Part shown: positions 50,511 through 59,329 of the stretch, piece by piece
Numbering within the stretch: position 1 is the first letter of the stretch
How the letters are laid out: each line of letters begins with the position of its first letter
From: Paucibacter sp. Y2R2-4
GTDB lineage: Bacteria; Pseudomonadota; Gammaproteobacteria; Burkholderiales; Burkholderiaceae_C
DNA: 64,000 nucleotides
Assembly (NCBI RefSeq): GCF_025717535.1
Contig: NZ_JAJIRO010000004.1
Span: 496,001 to 560,000, forward strand
Direction: 5' to 3'
Position numbers and translations under genes: made by a program
The notes under the pieces: model-generated
Seen by the model: the letters and a program-made list of their open reading frames with translations, nothing else
Database searches by the model: none
Told to the model about the DNA's origin: nothing

Positions 50511-50972
50511 ATGGACCGCATCGACCTCCAACTGCTGGAACTGCTGCAGCGCGACGGCCGCCTGAGCATTGCCGAACTTGCCGAGCGCGTGGCCTTGTCG
50601 CAAAGCCCCTGCGCCCGCCGCCTCAAGCGCCTGGAAGACGAAGGCTTCATCGCCGGCTACCGCGCGGTGCTGGACCGCAAGGCAGTGCAGCTGGCGACCA
50701 CGGTCTTCGTCAATGTGCGGCTGATGCACCACCGCGAGGATGCGGTGCAGCAATTCGAGGCCGCCATGGAGGCCATGGCCGAGGTGGTGGCCTGCCATGT
50801 GGTGTCGGGTGCGCACGACTATCTGCTGGAGGTGGTGGTGAACGAGCTGAGCAGCTACGAGCACATCGTGCGCCGCCTGCAGGCCCTGCCCATGGTGCAA
50901 GACATCACCAGCAATTTCGCCATCCGCTGCGTCAAGAGCGGCGCGCCCCTGCCTTTGAAAATGGGGTTGTGA
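50511..50972 (+). CDS. Lrp/AsnC family transcriptional regulator
   Basis: The 153-residue protein begins Met-Asp-Arg-Ile-Asp-Leu-Gln-Leu-Leu, the standard Lrp start. The helix-turn-helix (about 20-50, Leu-Ser-Gln-Ser-Pro-Cys-Ala-Arg-Arg-Leu-Lys-Arg-Leu-Glu) and a C-terminal RAM ligand domain (about 65-145) follow. It probably senses an amino acid. An alternative ATG at 50472 adds 13 non-family residues. It is divergent from the EamA transporter, its likely target, and 3 nt ahead of a Nudix gene with which it must be cotranscribed. Confidence 0.92.
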   Translation: MDRIDLQLLELLQRDGRLSIAELAERVALSQSPCARRLKRLEDEGFIAGYRAVLDRKAVQLATTVFVNVRLMHHREDAVQQFEAAMEAMAEVVACHVVSGAHDYLLEVVVNELSSYEHIVRRLQALPMVQDITSNFAIRCVKSGAPLPLKMGL

Positions 50973-50975
50973 GTC

Positions 50976-51539
50976 ATGACGAAAAAGTTCAGAGAAGCCA
51001 TTCGCGCCGAGATCGAGTCCATTGAAGCGCTGGACGCCCTCGAAGCCCAGCAGCAGCGCGAGGCCCTGGCCTGGGTGGACTCGGGCGCCGAGTTGGCGCG
51101 CCTGGCCAAGCCGGCCACGCCACCCATGCATCTGGTGTCCTACTTTGCGGTGGTGGCGCCGGGCCAGCTGCTCTTGGTGGACCACAAGAATGCGCAGCTC
51201 TGGCTGCCCTCGGGCGGCCATGTGGAGCCGGGCGAGCACCCGCGTGAGACGGTGGCTCGCGAGTTGATCGAAGAGCTGGGCTTTGCGTCGCCGCACCCGA
51301 TTGGCGCGCCGCTGATGATCACGCGCAGCGACACCGTGGGCCTAACGGCCGGGCACACCGATGTGTCGCTTTGGTACGTGGTGCATGCCAACCGCGACCA
51401 AGTGCTGCACTTCGACCGCGAAGAGTTCCACGCGGTGCGCTGGTTCGCCTGGGACGAAGTGCCGCTCGAGCGCAGCGACCTACATATGGCCCGCTTTCTG
51501 CGCAAACTGGCGATTCAGGAAGAGCAGTACTTCGGCTGA
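50976..51539 (+). CDS. Nudix hydrolase
   Basis: The 187-residue enzyme contains a complete Nudix box, Gly81 to Phe103 (GX5EX7REUXEEXGU), with Glu99 and Glu100 as metal ligands. It hydrolyses nucleoside diphosphate-X compounds with Mg2+. The N-terminal 50 residues are helical and Glu-rich. Substrate unknown. It sits 3 nt behind the Lrp gene. Confidence 0.92.
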   Translation: MTKKFREAIRAEIESIEALDALEAQQQREALAWVDSGAELARLAKPATPPMHLVSYFAVVAPGQLLLVDHKNAQLWLPSGGHVEPGEHPRETVARELIEELGFASPHPIGAPLMITRSDTVGLTAGHTDVSLWYVVHANRDQVLHFDREEFHAVRWFAWDEVPLERSDLHMARFLRKLAIQEEQYFG

Positions 51540-51669
51540 AAGCCACGCCTGAGCCACACGCGTCTACCGGCCACTTGCCTTTTGAGGCGCCGCTCGGGCT
51601 AGGATGGCTTTGCGAGAAATTCACCTTTCGCCGCTTTGTCCAGCCGCCCTTCTTGAAGCTAGGTCACGC

Positions 51670-52638
51670 ATGGCACTCCAGACCCCCGAAGCCTTGGCGC
51701 TGCAGTTGATGACGCTGCATGCCGACAGCCCGCAACCATTCGCGCTGTTCGATCCGCACGATGTGCTGTGCTTCGCCAACGAGGCTTTTTGCCAGGCTTT
51801 TGACACCCGACCCGATGGCCAAACGCGCTGGATCGACATGATGCGCGCCAACTTGGCCAAGCAGCGCGGCAATGTGGTGTCTTCGAGCGATCAAGAAGCC
51901 TGGCTGGCCGCTGCGGCTTCACGCCGGGGCAAGCAGCCCTTCCGTGCCTTTGAAGCCGATCTGCGCGACGGCCGCTGGATCTGGATGAGCGAGACCACCC
52001 ATGCGAACGGCTGGATGCTGTGCTGCGCCAGTGACATCACCGCACTGAAGACCGATGACCGCGCCCTTCGGCAGGAACGCGACAAGGCCTTGCGCGCCGC
52101 CCTGACCGACCCTTTGACCGGCATCAGCAACCGCCGCCACTTCATGCAACAGCTGGACGAGCAGTTGGCAGAGTTCGCGCAGCAAGGCACACCCTTGGCC
52201 CTGGCCGTGTTGGACCTGGACCACTTCAAGTCCATCAACGACAGTCTGGGGCACGATGCCGGCGATCAGGTGATCCGCAATTTCGCCCACTTGCTGCAGC
52301 AATGCAGCCGCCGTGGCGACGGCTGCGGACGCATGGGCGGCGAAGAGTTCATGCTGCTGATGCGAGAGGTGGACGCCGACCAAGTGCAGGCCATTCTGCA
52401 GCGATTGCAAGACCAGGTCAGCGCCTCACGTCCCTTGTGCAAGCACCCCGAGCGCGGCTACAGCTTCTCGGCCGGCCTGGCCCTGGCACAGGCCGGCGAG
52501 TCCGTCGAGCAATGGTGCAAACGAGCCGATCAGGCGCTCTACCAGGCCAAGGCTCAGGGACGCAATCGTTGCGTCCTGAGCGCGCCCGCTCAGTGCCCCG
52601 AGGCGCTTTTCTTGCCACCGAAGGACAGCAAGGCGTAA
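51670..52638 (+). CDS. PAS-GGDEF diguanylate cyclase
   Basis: The 322-residue protein has a PAS domain (about 12-128), a short coiled linker, and a GGDEF domain with Gly-Gly-Glu-Glu-Phe at 223-227, plus an RxxD inhibitory site at 214-217 five residues upstream, so it should make c-di-GMP with feedback control. No membrane helix is seen. The ATG at 51670 has AGGT about 8 nt upstream. Its last 49 nt overlap the end of the convergent uracil permease gene. Confidence 0.92.
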   Translation: MALQTPEALALQLMTLHADSPQPFALFDPHDVLCFANEAFCQAFDTRPDGQTRWIDMMRANLAKQRGNVVSSSDQEAWLAAAASRRGKQPFRAFEADLRDGRWIWMSETTHANGWMLCCASDITALKTDDRALRQERDKALRAALTDPLTGISNRRHFMQQLDEQLAEFAQQGTPLALAVLDLDHFKSINDSLGHDAGDQVIRNFAHLLQQCSRRGDGCGRMGGEEFMLLMREVDADQVQAILQRLQDQVSASRPLCKHPERGYSFSAGLALAQAGESVEQWCKRADQALYQAKAQGRNRCVLSAPAQCPEALFLPPKDSKA

Positions 52639-53903
52639 AGCACGATGGCGCCGAAGGTCGCGGTGCCAATGCCACCCAGCGACATACCGCCGAATTTGAG
52701 CGTGTAATCGCCGGTGCCCAGAATCAAGCTGATGGCCACCACCATCAGATTGCGGCTGTCGGTGAAGTCCACCCGGTTGTCCACCCAGATCTTGGCGCCA
52801 GCCACCGCAATCAAGCCGAACACCACGATGCTGACGCCGCCCATCACCGCCAGCGGAATGGCCTGGATCAGCGCACCAAACTTGGGGCTGAAGCCCAGCA
52901 GCACGGCCAAGAGCGCGGCCACCACAAAGATGGCGGTGGAGTAAATGCGCGTGGCGGCCATCACGCCGATGTTCTCGGCATAAGTGGTGACGCCGGTGCC
53001 GCCGGCAGCGCCGCTGACCATGGTGGCCAGGCCATCGCCCATGAAGGCGCGGCCCATATAGACATCGAGGTTTTGCCCGGTCATGGCGCTGACGGCCTTG
53101 ATGTGGCCGAGGTTCTCCGCCACCAGGATCAAGACCACCGGGGCGATCAGCAAAATGGCATTCGCATCGAAGACCGGCGCTGCAAAACGCGGCCAGCCAA
53201 ACCAGGCCGCAGCGGCCACGGCCGAGAAATCAATCGGCTTGCCCAGCCCCAAGCCATTGGTCAGCAGCGCGTAAATCACGCTGGCCAGCAGCAAGCCAAT
53301 CAGAATCAACAAGCGCTGCGCCATGCCACGCGAGTACACCGCCACCAGGGCCACGCTGAGGAAGGTGGCGCCTTGCATCCAGGCGTCAAAGCCGGTCGGC
53401 GCCATATTCTTGATCGGGATGGCGGCCAGGTTCAGGCCAATCACCGCCACCACCGCGCCGGTCACCACCGGCGGCATCAAACGCTCAATCCAAGCGGTGC
53501 CGATCGCGCTGACCAAGGCGCCCACCAGGAAGTACAGCGCGCCGCAAACAATGATGCCGCCCAGGGCCACACCGATATTGGCGTTCAAGCCACTGCCGCC
53601 ATAGCCGCTGGCGGCGATCACCACGCCGATAAAGGCAAAGCTCGAGCCCAGATAGCTGGGCACCCGACCGCCGACCATGCAGAAGAAGATCAGCGTACCG
53701 ATGCCGCTCATCAAAATCGCCACATTGGGGTCGAAGCCCATCAGCAGCGGCGCCAAGACGGTGGCGCCAAACATGGCGATCACATGCTGCAAGCCCATGG
53801 CCAGGGTTTGCGGCCAGGGCAGGCGTTCATCGGGGGCGACGGCGCGGCCTTGCGAAGCGCTGACCTCGCGCCATTGAGTCAAAAAGCTCATAAGTTTTTT
53901 CAT
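52590..53903 (-). CDS. uraA: Uracil/xanthine permease, NCS2 family (UraA-like)
   Basis: The 437-residue permease has fourteen helices and the NCS2 signature Gly-Gly-Thr-Gly-Val-Thr-Thr-Tyr-Ala-Glu-Asn-Ile-Gly-Val-Met, in which the Glu binds the base. Gln-His-Val-Ile-Ala-Met-Phe-Gly-Ala-Thr-Val in helix 1 is also typical of UraA. It imports uracil with protons. It is divergent from the chitinase gene; nothing suggests shared regulation. It overlaps the diguanylate cyclase end by 49 nt. Confidence 0.9.
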   Translation of the reverse strand: MKKLMSFLTQWREVSASQGRAVAPDERLPWPQTLAMGLQHVIAMFGATVLAPLLMGFDPNVAILMSGIGTLIFFCMVGGRVPSYLGSSFAFIGVVIAASGYGGSGLNANIGVALGGIIVCGALYFLVGALVSAIGTAWIERLMPPVVTGAVVAVIGLNLAAIPIKNMAPTGFDAWMQGATFLSVALVAVYSRGMAQRLLILIGLLLASVIYALLTNGLGLGKPIDFSAVAAAAWFGWPRFAAPVFDANAILLIAPVVLILVAENLGHIKAVSAMTGQNLDVYMGRAFMGDGLATMVSGAAGGTGVTTYAENIGVMAATRIYSTAIFVVAALLAVLLGFSPKFGALIQAIPLAVMGGVSIVVFGLIAVAGAKIWVDNRVDFTDSRNLMVVAISLILGTGDYTLKFGGMSLGGIGTATFGAIVLYALLSFGGKKSASGH

Positions 53904-54265
53904 CCAAGTTGTGCTGCAGCAGTGTATTGAGCCTGGACGCTTCGGGGCTCCGGAGCACTACTCATGCGCGCGGAGCCCGCACCCAGCTGGCCTCGGCCCC
54001 GAGTGGTTGCTGACTGGCCTGCAAACTTTTTGGCCGACAAGCTGGGGATTTATCTGAATAGGTAAGCAAATATAAACAGGCATCTCCAGTTGTAATAATT
54101 GGACTGGAATTGGTAATACCGTTTGATGAACGAAGACCGGGTACGGCACATTCACGCTCGAGTGCGGCGCAGCAGTAGAAACAAACCGCGCGACAGGGGC
54201 ATCAGGCCAGCAGAAAAGAAAAGACAAATCTGCACCGGTATTCAAACTCAACTCAATTGCCAATC
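53904..54265. other. Divergent intergenic region with dyads, 362 nt
   Basis: The region is A/T-richer than its surroundings and separates uraA and the chitinase gene. It contains the two dyads listed next and no credible gene; the 101-residue minus frame here lacks start signals and family features. Confidence 0.45.
54085..54121. promoter_or_regulatory. Candidate operator region for the chitinase gene
   Basis: TCCAGT (54085-54090) and ACTGGA (54103-54108) form a dyad with a 12-nt spacer, and GGTA-A-TACC (54112-54120) is a second, compact palindrome. Either could bind a chitin- or GlcNAc-responsive repressor. The region is 145-180 nt before the start codon. Confidence 0.35.
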
Positions 54266-55984
54266 ATGAACAAACTCTCCGCTCTGACCCTGGCCCTGCT
54301 GGCCCATTCGGCTTTTGCAGCGAGTCCGGCCTGGAAACCTGACACCTTTTATGCCGCGGGCACGGTGGTTTCCTATCAAAACAAGGAATATCGGGCCTTG
54401 GTGAATCAGGTGGACTATGTCAGCACTGGTTGGAACCCCAGCAATACCAGTCTTTGGACACCAGTTGCAGCAACGGGCGGCAACCCGGCGCCTTCACCGG
54501 CACCCTCGCCCGCCCCCACTCCAGCCCCAAGCCCCACGCCCACACCGCCGGCCGCAGCTGGCAACTGCGAATTGCCCTGGGACGCCAACCAGGTCTATCT
54601 GGGCGGCCAAAAAGCCAGCCTGAACGGACAACGCTACAGCGCCAATTGGTGGACTCGTGGAGACAATCCGCAAAGCGCCAGCGGCCCAGCCGGCAGTGGC
54701 AAACCTTGGACGCTGCTGGGAGCTTGCTCGGGCACGGCACCTTCGCCCTCGCCTTCGCCCTCGCCTTCGCCCTCGCCATCCCCTGCACCCAGCCCATCCC
54801 CAGCGCCTTCTCCGGCACCTTCCCCCGCACCATCCCCAGCGCCCGCACCCGCCCCCGTGCCCGGCGGCGCACTGCCGCCCGAAGCGCTCAGCGCCAATTC
54901 CGCCGGCCGGGTTTATGTCGGTTATTACCCCTCCTGGAGCGATAACTGGTTTGACGCCAGCGGCAAATCGGCTGCCGAGGTTTACAAACTCAGCAAACTG
55001 GCGCGGATTCCCGCCAATTACACCCATGTGATGCTTTCATTTGCTGACCCAAGTTTCAGCTGGGCGGGGCTCAGCAGCAATACCTGGTCGGGCACCGGCA
55101 TTAATTTCAACGGCCGTCCTTCAGATATCAAGGCAGCGATTGATGTATTGCATAAGCGCAATATCAAGGTGATATTGGCAGTGGGCGGCGCCACCTATGG
55201 CAATTGGACGGCTTTGGCCGCCGAGGGTCAGGCCGGCCAAGGCCCCATCATCAACGCGCTGGCCCAAATCATGCGCGATTTGAATATCGATGGTTTGGAC
55301 GTCGACTATGAACTCGATGCCAATGTGGACCAATATGCCAACGCCACCAAGGCCATGCGCCGGGCGGTGGATCTGGCCGGCAACGGCCGCATCCTCAGCG
55401 CCGCCGGCTGGTCAACCGGCGCCGACTGCACCGCGCTGACCAGCGCCCAAGCCGGCTGCTCGGGGCGCCTGTCTTACTGGGGCGGCAATGCCGGCCGTGA
55501 GCGCCAGTTGGCAGCGCTGTATCCGGCCGTGGCGCAAGGCCTGGACATGGTTAACGTGATGTCCTACGACGCTCGCTTCGAAAACTACGACGGCGTGACC
55601 GCCTGGAACGACTATCGCAGCCTGTTCTCTGCCAAAACCATTGTGTCGATTGGCCTGGAGTCTTCCCCGGAAGGTTGGGCCGGCGGCAATTTGGTGGTGA
55701 ATGACGCCGATGCCCAATGCACTGGCTCCCGCAACCTGAAGACGCAATACGGCGCCACGCTGAATCTGCCCTACTCGGTGGAGCGCTACACCAATGCGGT
55801 CTTGAAGAGCCAGCACCCGAACCGCAATCCGCGCGACGGCGCCATGCTCTGGAGCATTCTGAAGACCGCCAATGGCGCTTGCGGCAGCGCGGCCCTGGCT
55901 TCGCCGGGCAGCATAGGCAAGAAGGTCTCCGAGCTCTTCGGCCAGAGCAATGACCCGCTCTTGCAAGGCACTGAGTGGAAGTAA
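54266..55984 (+). CDS. Secreted GH18 chitinase with two chitin-binding modules
   Basis: The 572-residue enzyme has a signal peptide (to about Ala-Phe-Ala-Ala, residue 19). The first CBM5/12-type module (about 20-70) has Trp-Lys-Pro, Tyr-Ala-Ala-Gly-Thr-Val-Val-Ser-Tyr and Trp-Asn-Pro; a Pro/Ser/Ala linker follows, then a second CBM5/12-like module (about 95-150), a longer Pro/Ser/Ala linker, and a GH18 domain (about 210-560). The catalytic signature Asp342-Gly-Leu-Asp345-Val-Asp347-Tyr-Glu349 is intact, with Glu349 as acid/base. It should degrade chitin outside the cell. The ATG at 54266 begins the signal; no ribosome site is strong. Confidence 0.95.
   Translation: MNKLSALTLALLAHSAFAASPAWKPDTFYAAGTVVSYQNKEYRALVNQVDYVSTGWNPSNTSLWTPVAATGGNPAPSPAPSPAPTPAPSPTPTPPAAAGNCELPWDANQVYLGGQKASLNGQRYSANWWTRGDNPQSASGPAGSGKPWTLLGACSGTAPSPSPSPSPSPSPSPAPSPSPAPSPAPSPAPSPAPAPAPVPGGALPPEALSANSAGRVYVGYYPSWSDNWFDASGKSAAEVYKLSKLARIPANYTHVMLSFADPSFSWAGLSSNTWSGTGINFNGRPSDIKAAIDVLHKRNIKVILAVGGATYGNWTALAAEGQAGQGPIINALAQIMRDLNIDGLDVDYELDANVDQYANATKAMRRAVDLAGNGRILSAAGWSTGADCTALTSAQAGCSGRLSYWGGNAGRERQLAALYPAVAQGLDMVNVMSYDARFENYDGVTAWNDYRSLFSAKTIVSIGLESSPEGWAGGNLVVNDADAQCTGSRNLKTQYGATLNLPYSVERYTNAVLKSQHPNRNPRDGAMLWSILKTANGACGSAALASPGSIGKKVSELFGQSNDPLLQGTEWK
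54740..54775 (+). repeat. Three tandem 12-nt units in the chitinase linker
   Basis: CCTTCGCCCTCG is repeated three times without change and encodes Pro-Ser residues of the second linker. Such repeats can gain or lose units by slippage; each unit is four codons, so the frame would be kept. Confidence 0.85.
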
Positions 55985-56166
55985 GGCCTTAATCAGCTTC
56001 ACGCCATGCGGGCCTGTGCAAAACGCGCCAAACGCGGCACCGGCCCGCAGCTGCTAGTGCAAGTACAAGTGCAAGCGGCCCCCAACAAGAGGAGAAAAAT
56101 ACAGGCCAGCTGAGCAATAGCGAGCCCTATCATCGCTGCACTCGACACTCTCTGCCGGAGTTGCTC

Positions 56167-57963
56167 ATGCTGAAAACCATCAAGTCGCGCTTGATTGCAG
56201 CCTGCATCGGACTCGTGTTCCTTGCCATCGCCTTGGCCACCTTGATCAGCTACCAAACGGTGCGATCCACCGTGCTGATGCAGGTCGACGAGGAACTGTC
56301 GGAGCAAGGTCGTACCCATGCGGACATGATCTCGATCTGGGTGCGCTCGCAGAAGAACATCGTCGCCGCGCTGGCGCCCGCCTTGCAGCAGGCCGACCCG
56401 GCGCCGGCGCTGCAACAAGCCCTGACCTCCGGCCTGCTCGACCTGGCCTATCTGGGCGGGGCCGACAAACGCATGGTGTCGGTGCCCGACCGAAAGCGCG
56501 CGGCTGACTATGACCCCACGGCGCGGCCTTGGTACAAGCTGGCCGCGGGCGCCGACAAGCCGGTTTTGACTTCGCCCTATATCGCGGCCTCCACCAAGAA
56601 GCTGGTAGTGACCTTTGCCGCCGCCATTCGCGAAGGCGGTGAACTGAAAGGCGTGGCCGGCTCGGATGTGCCGCTGGACGAGGTGGTGGCCGATCTCAGC
56701 AAGGTCAAGCCCACCCCCAGCGGCTTTGCCTTCTTGGTCGACAAGAGCGGCAAGATCGTGGCCCACCCCAAGGCGGAACTGGCCCTGAAACCGGCGCAAG
56801 AGTTTGCGCCCGGCATCGATGCGCTGATGAACGGCAAGAGCGCCAGTGAAAGCCTGCCGCTCTTGCGCATCGGTGAGCAGAGCTTTTTTGTGAAGTTCTC
56901 GCCGGTGGCCGACACCGACTGGACCCTGGTCACCGCCGCCGAACAAAGCGAGGCCCTCAAAGCTCTGTCGCAGCTGCTGCGCAATGCCAGCATCGGCCTG
57001 ATTCTGGTGGTGGCCGCAGCCGCCGGTCTGGCCACTTTCTTGGTCAATGCTCTGCTGGCCCGACTGGTGCGAGTGCGCAATGCCATGGACCAAATTGGCT
57101 CCGGCTCCGGTGACTTGACCCAGCGCCTGGGCACCGAGGGCGAGGATGAGCTGACCGAAATCTCCCGCTCTTTCAACCAGTTTGTCGGCCAAATCGAAGA
57201 CGTGATGCGCGATGTGCGCCACACGGCCGAATCGATCGCGCTGGCCTCGCGCGAAATCGCCGTGGGCAGCCAAGACCTCAGCGCCCGCACCGAGCAAACC
57301 GCCAGCAATCTGGAAGAAACCGCCTCGGCCATGGAGAGCCTGACCGAGACCGTGCATCGCAGCACCGAGAGCGCCAATGCTGCCAGCGGCCACGCCAGCG
57401 CCTCGGCAGACATCGCCAATCGCGGCGGCGTCGCGGTGGGTCGGGTGGTCTCCACCATGAGCGAGATCAGCAGCAGTTCCAAGCGAATTGCCGACATCAT
57501 CGGCACCATCGATGGCATCGCCTTTCAGACCAATATCCTGGCGCTGAACGCGGCCGTTGAAGCGGCACGCGCCGGCGAACAAGGACGAGGCTTCGCCGTG
57601 GTGGCCTCGGAAGTTCGCTCCTTGGCGCAGCGCAGCGCCGAGGCGGCCAAGGAAATCAAAGGACTGATTGGCAGCAGCGTGGATCGTGTGGAAGACGGCG
57701 CCCGCCAAGTCGAACAGGCCGGCACGACCATGGACGAAATCGTCGGTAGCGTCGCCAGTGTCACCTCCATCATTGCCGACATCAGCGCCGCGGCCGCCGA
57801 GCAAAGCCGCGGCATCGACGAGATCAATCTGGCGGTCTCGCAGCTGGACCAGATGACGCAGCAAAACGCCGCCTTGGTCGAACAATCCGCCGCTGCGGCT
57901 GAAAGCCTGAAAGACCAGGCCGCGCATCTGAGCCAGGTGGTGAGTAGTTTCAAGATCAGCTGA
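56167..57963 (+). CDS. Methyl-accepting chemotaxis protein with Cache sensor
   Basis: The 598-residue receptor has a helix at ~9-30, a periplasmic double Cache-like domain (about 35-275, with Arg-Pro-Trp-Tyr-Lys-Leu-Ala and Ala-Ala-Phe-like strands of the dCACHE pocket), a second helix at ~276-300, HAMP (~300-355) and a cytoplasmic signalling hairpin. The tip, [20 protein letters not shown], is intact. No CheR-docking pentapeptide is visible at the end. The ATG at 56167 has GGAG about 6 nt upstream. It follows the chitinase by about 180 nt; a link to chitin oligomer sensing is only suggestive. Confidence 0.94.
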   Translation: MLKTIKSRLIAACIGLVFLAIALATLISYQTVRSTVLMQVDEELSEQGRTHADMISIWVRSQKNIVAALAPALQQADPAPALQQALTSGLLDLAYLGGADKRMVSVPDRKRAADYDPTARPWYKLAAGADKPVLTSPYIAASTKKLVVTFAAAIREGGELKGVAGSDVPLDEVVADLSKVKPTPSGFAFLVDKSGKIVAHPKAELALKPAQEFAPGIDALMNGKSASESLPLLRIGEQSFFVKFSPVADTDWTLVTAAEQSEALKALSQLLRNASIGLILVVAAAAGLATFLVNALLARLVRVRNAMDQIGSGSGDLTQRLGTEGEDELTEISRSFNQFVGQIEDVMRDVRHTAESIALASREIAVGSQDLSARTEQTASNLEETASAMESLTETVHRSTESANAASGHASASADIANRGGVAVGRVVSTMSEISSSSKRIADIIGTIDGIAFQTNILALNAAVEAARAGEQGRGFAVVASEVRSLAQRSAEAAKEIKGLIGSSVDRVEDGARQVEQAGTTMDEIVGSVASVTSIIADISAAAAEQSRGIDEINLAVSQLDQMTQQNAALVEQSAAAAESLKDQAAHLSQVVSSFKIS

Positions 57964-58033
57964 TCGCCCCGAAGAAGTCCAGGGTTCGCACGGCCCGCAT
58001 CGGACCGCAAGGCGGAGCCACCACAATCGGCCG

Positions 58034-58768
58034 ATGCGTATCGCGGTCCTTTCAGACATCCACGGCAATCTGGCCGCCCTTGAGGCGGTGGTGGCCGACT
58101 TCAGGCGGCGCGGCGTCGATGCTGTCGTCAACCTGGGCGACAGCCTGTCCGGCCCCTTGCTGCCGCGCTAGACGGCCCAGTACCTGATGGCGCAAGACGA
58201 CTGGCAGCAGCTGGCCGGCAACCATGAGCGCCAAGTGCTGCAGCTGAGCCCGAATGTCGGCGCCTCAGACCGTTATGCCCGCGAGCAACTGGGGCCGGAG
58301 GAGTTAGCCTGGATGTCCAGCCTGCAGCACAGCCGAGCCTTCAACGAGCAAGTCTGGCTGTGTCACGGCACGCCCGATAGCGATGTGCAGGTGCTGCTGC
58401 AAAGCGCTGAGCGCAATGCAACCACGGACGAAGTCGAGCAACGCCTGAAAGGACACCGCAGCGAGTTGCTGCTGTGCGGCCACAGCCATGTGGCGCGCAG
58501 CGTGCGCTCCGCCAGCGGTGGCTTGATCGTCAACCCGGGCAGCGTCGGTCAACCGGCCTATGAAGACGATTTCCCGTATCCGCATGTGGTGGCATCGGGC
58601 TCGCCCGACGCCCGTTACGCCATTGTTGAGCGCACGCCGCAGGGCTGGATCGCCCAACTCCTGAGCGTGCCCTACGCCCTTCAGCAAATGGTCGAACTGG
58701 CCCGCCAAGCCAATCGCCCCGAATGGGTCCAAGCCCTCAGCAGCGGCTACATCAAACCCCGGACATGA
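58034..58768 (+). pseudogene. Calcineurin-like metallophosphoesterase interrupted by an in-frame TAG
   Basis: From the ATG at 58034 the frame encodes the first phosphoesterase motif Leu-Ser-Asp-Ile-His-Gly-Asn and then Asn-Leu-Gly-Asp. It meets TAG at 58169-58171 (codon 46) in the segment that normally reads on towards a conserved Glu-Thr-Ala. The same frame then continues open to 58768 with Gly-Asn-His-Glu-Arg, Leu-Cys-His-Gly-Thr-Pro and Cys-Gly-His-Ser-His. All metal-binding motifs remain and there is no frameshift, so one base change explains the break. It may be a recent pseudogene, a sequencing error or a suppressed amber. Translation might restart at the ATG at 58187, losing motifs 1 and 2. 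The last 4 nt overlap the next gene. Confidence 0.85.
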
Positions 58769-59313
58769 GTACTTCTTCGTCCCCCGCCCTCATCATCATC
58801 GACATGCAAAGAGGCATGGCCACGGCCGGCCCACGCAACAACCCCGAGGCGCAAAACCGCGTTGCCGAGCTCTTGGACACCTGGCGCGCTGAGGGGCGCA
58901 CGGTGGTGCATGTGCGGCATTTGTCGCGCTCGGTAGGCTCACCGTTTTGGCCAGGCCAGCCGGGGGCCGAGTTTCAAGACCGACTCGCGCCGCTGGCCCA
59001 TGAGCATGTGCTGGACAAGCATGTCACCGACGCCTTTGCCAACAGCGGCTTGGAGCATTGGCTGCACCAACGCAGCATCCGCGAGCTGGTGTTTTGCGGC
59101 GTTAGCACGAATATGTCGGTCGAGGCCACGGTGCGCAGCGCCGGCTGCCTGGGCTTCAACTGCCAGGTGGTGGCCGATGCCTGCTACTGCTTTGATCGGC
59201 CCGACCTCGATGGCCGCCCACGCAGCGCCGAAGACCTGCACCGCGTGGCCTTGGCCAATTTGCAAGGCGAGTACGCCCAGGTCTGCGAAAGCGCCGCCTT
59301 GCTGGCGCGCTGA
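58765..59313 (+). CDS. Isochorismatase-like cysteine-hydrolase-fold protein, Cys replaced by Ser
   Basis: The 182-residue protein has the isochorismatase fold with catalytic-site Asp13 (Ile-Ile-Asp-Met-Gln) and Lys85 (Asp-Lys-His-Val-Thr-Asp). The usual nucleophile position reads Gly-Val-Ser-Thr-Asn-Met-Ser118-Val-Glu, with Ser where amidases of the family have Cys. Ser-type members exist in the family and are little studied. The ATG overlaps the stop of the phosphoesterase frame (ATGA), implying coupled translation when that gene was intact. Confidence 0.88.
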   Translation: MSTSSSPALIIIDMQRGMATAGPRNNPEAQNRVAELLDTWRAEGRTVVHVRHLSRSVGSPFWPGQPGAEFQDRLAPLAHEHVLDKHVTDAFANSGLEHWLHQRSIRELVFCGVSTNMSVEATVRSAGCLGFNCQVVADACYCFDRPDLDGRPRSAEDLHRVALANLQGEYAQVCESAALLAR

Positions 59314-59329
59314 AGCAGCGCTCTGGGCT

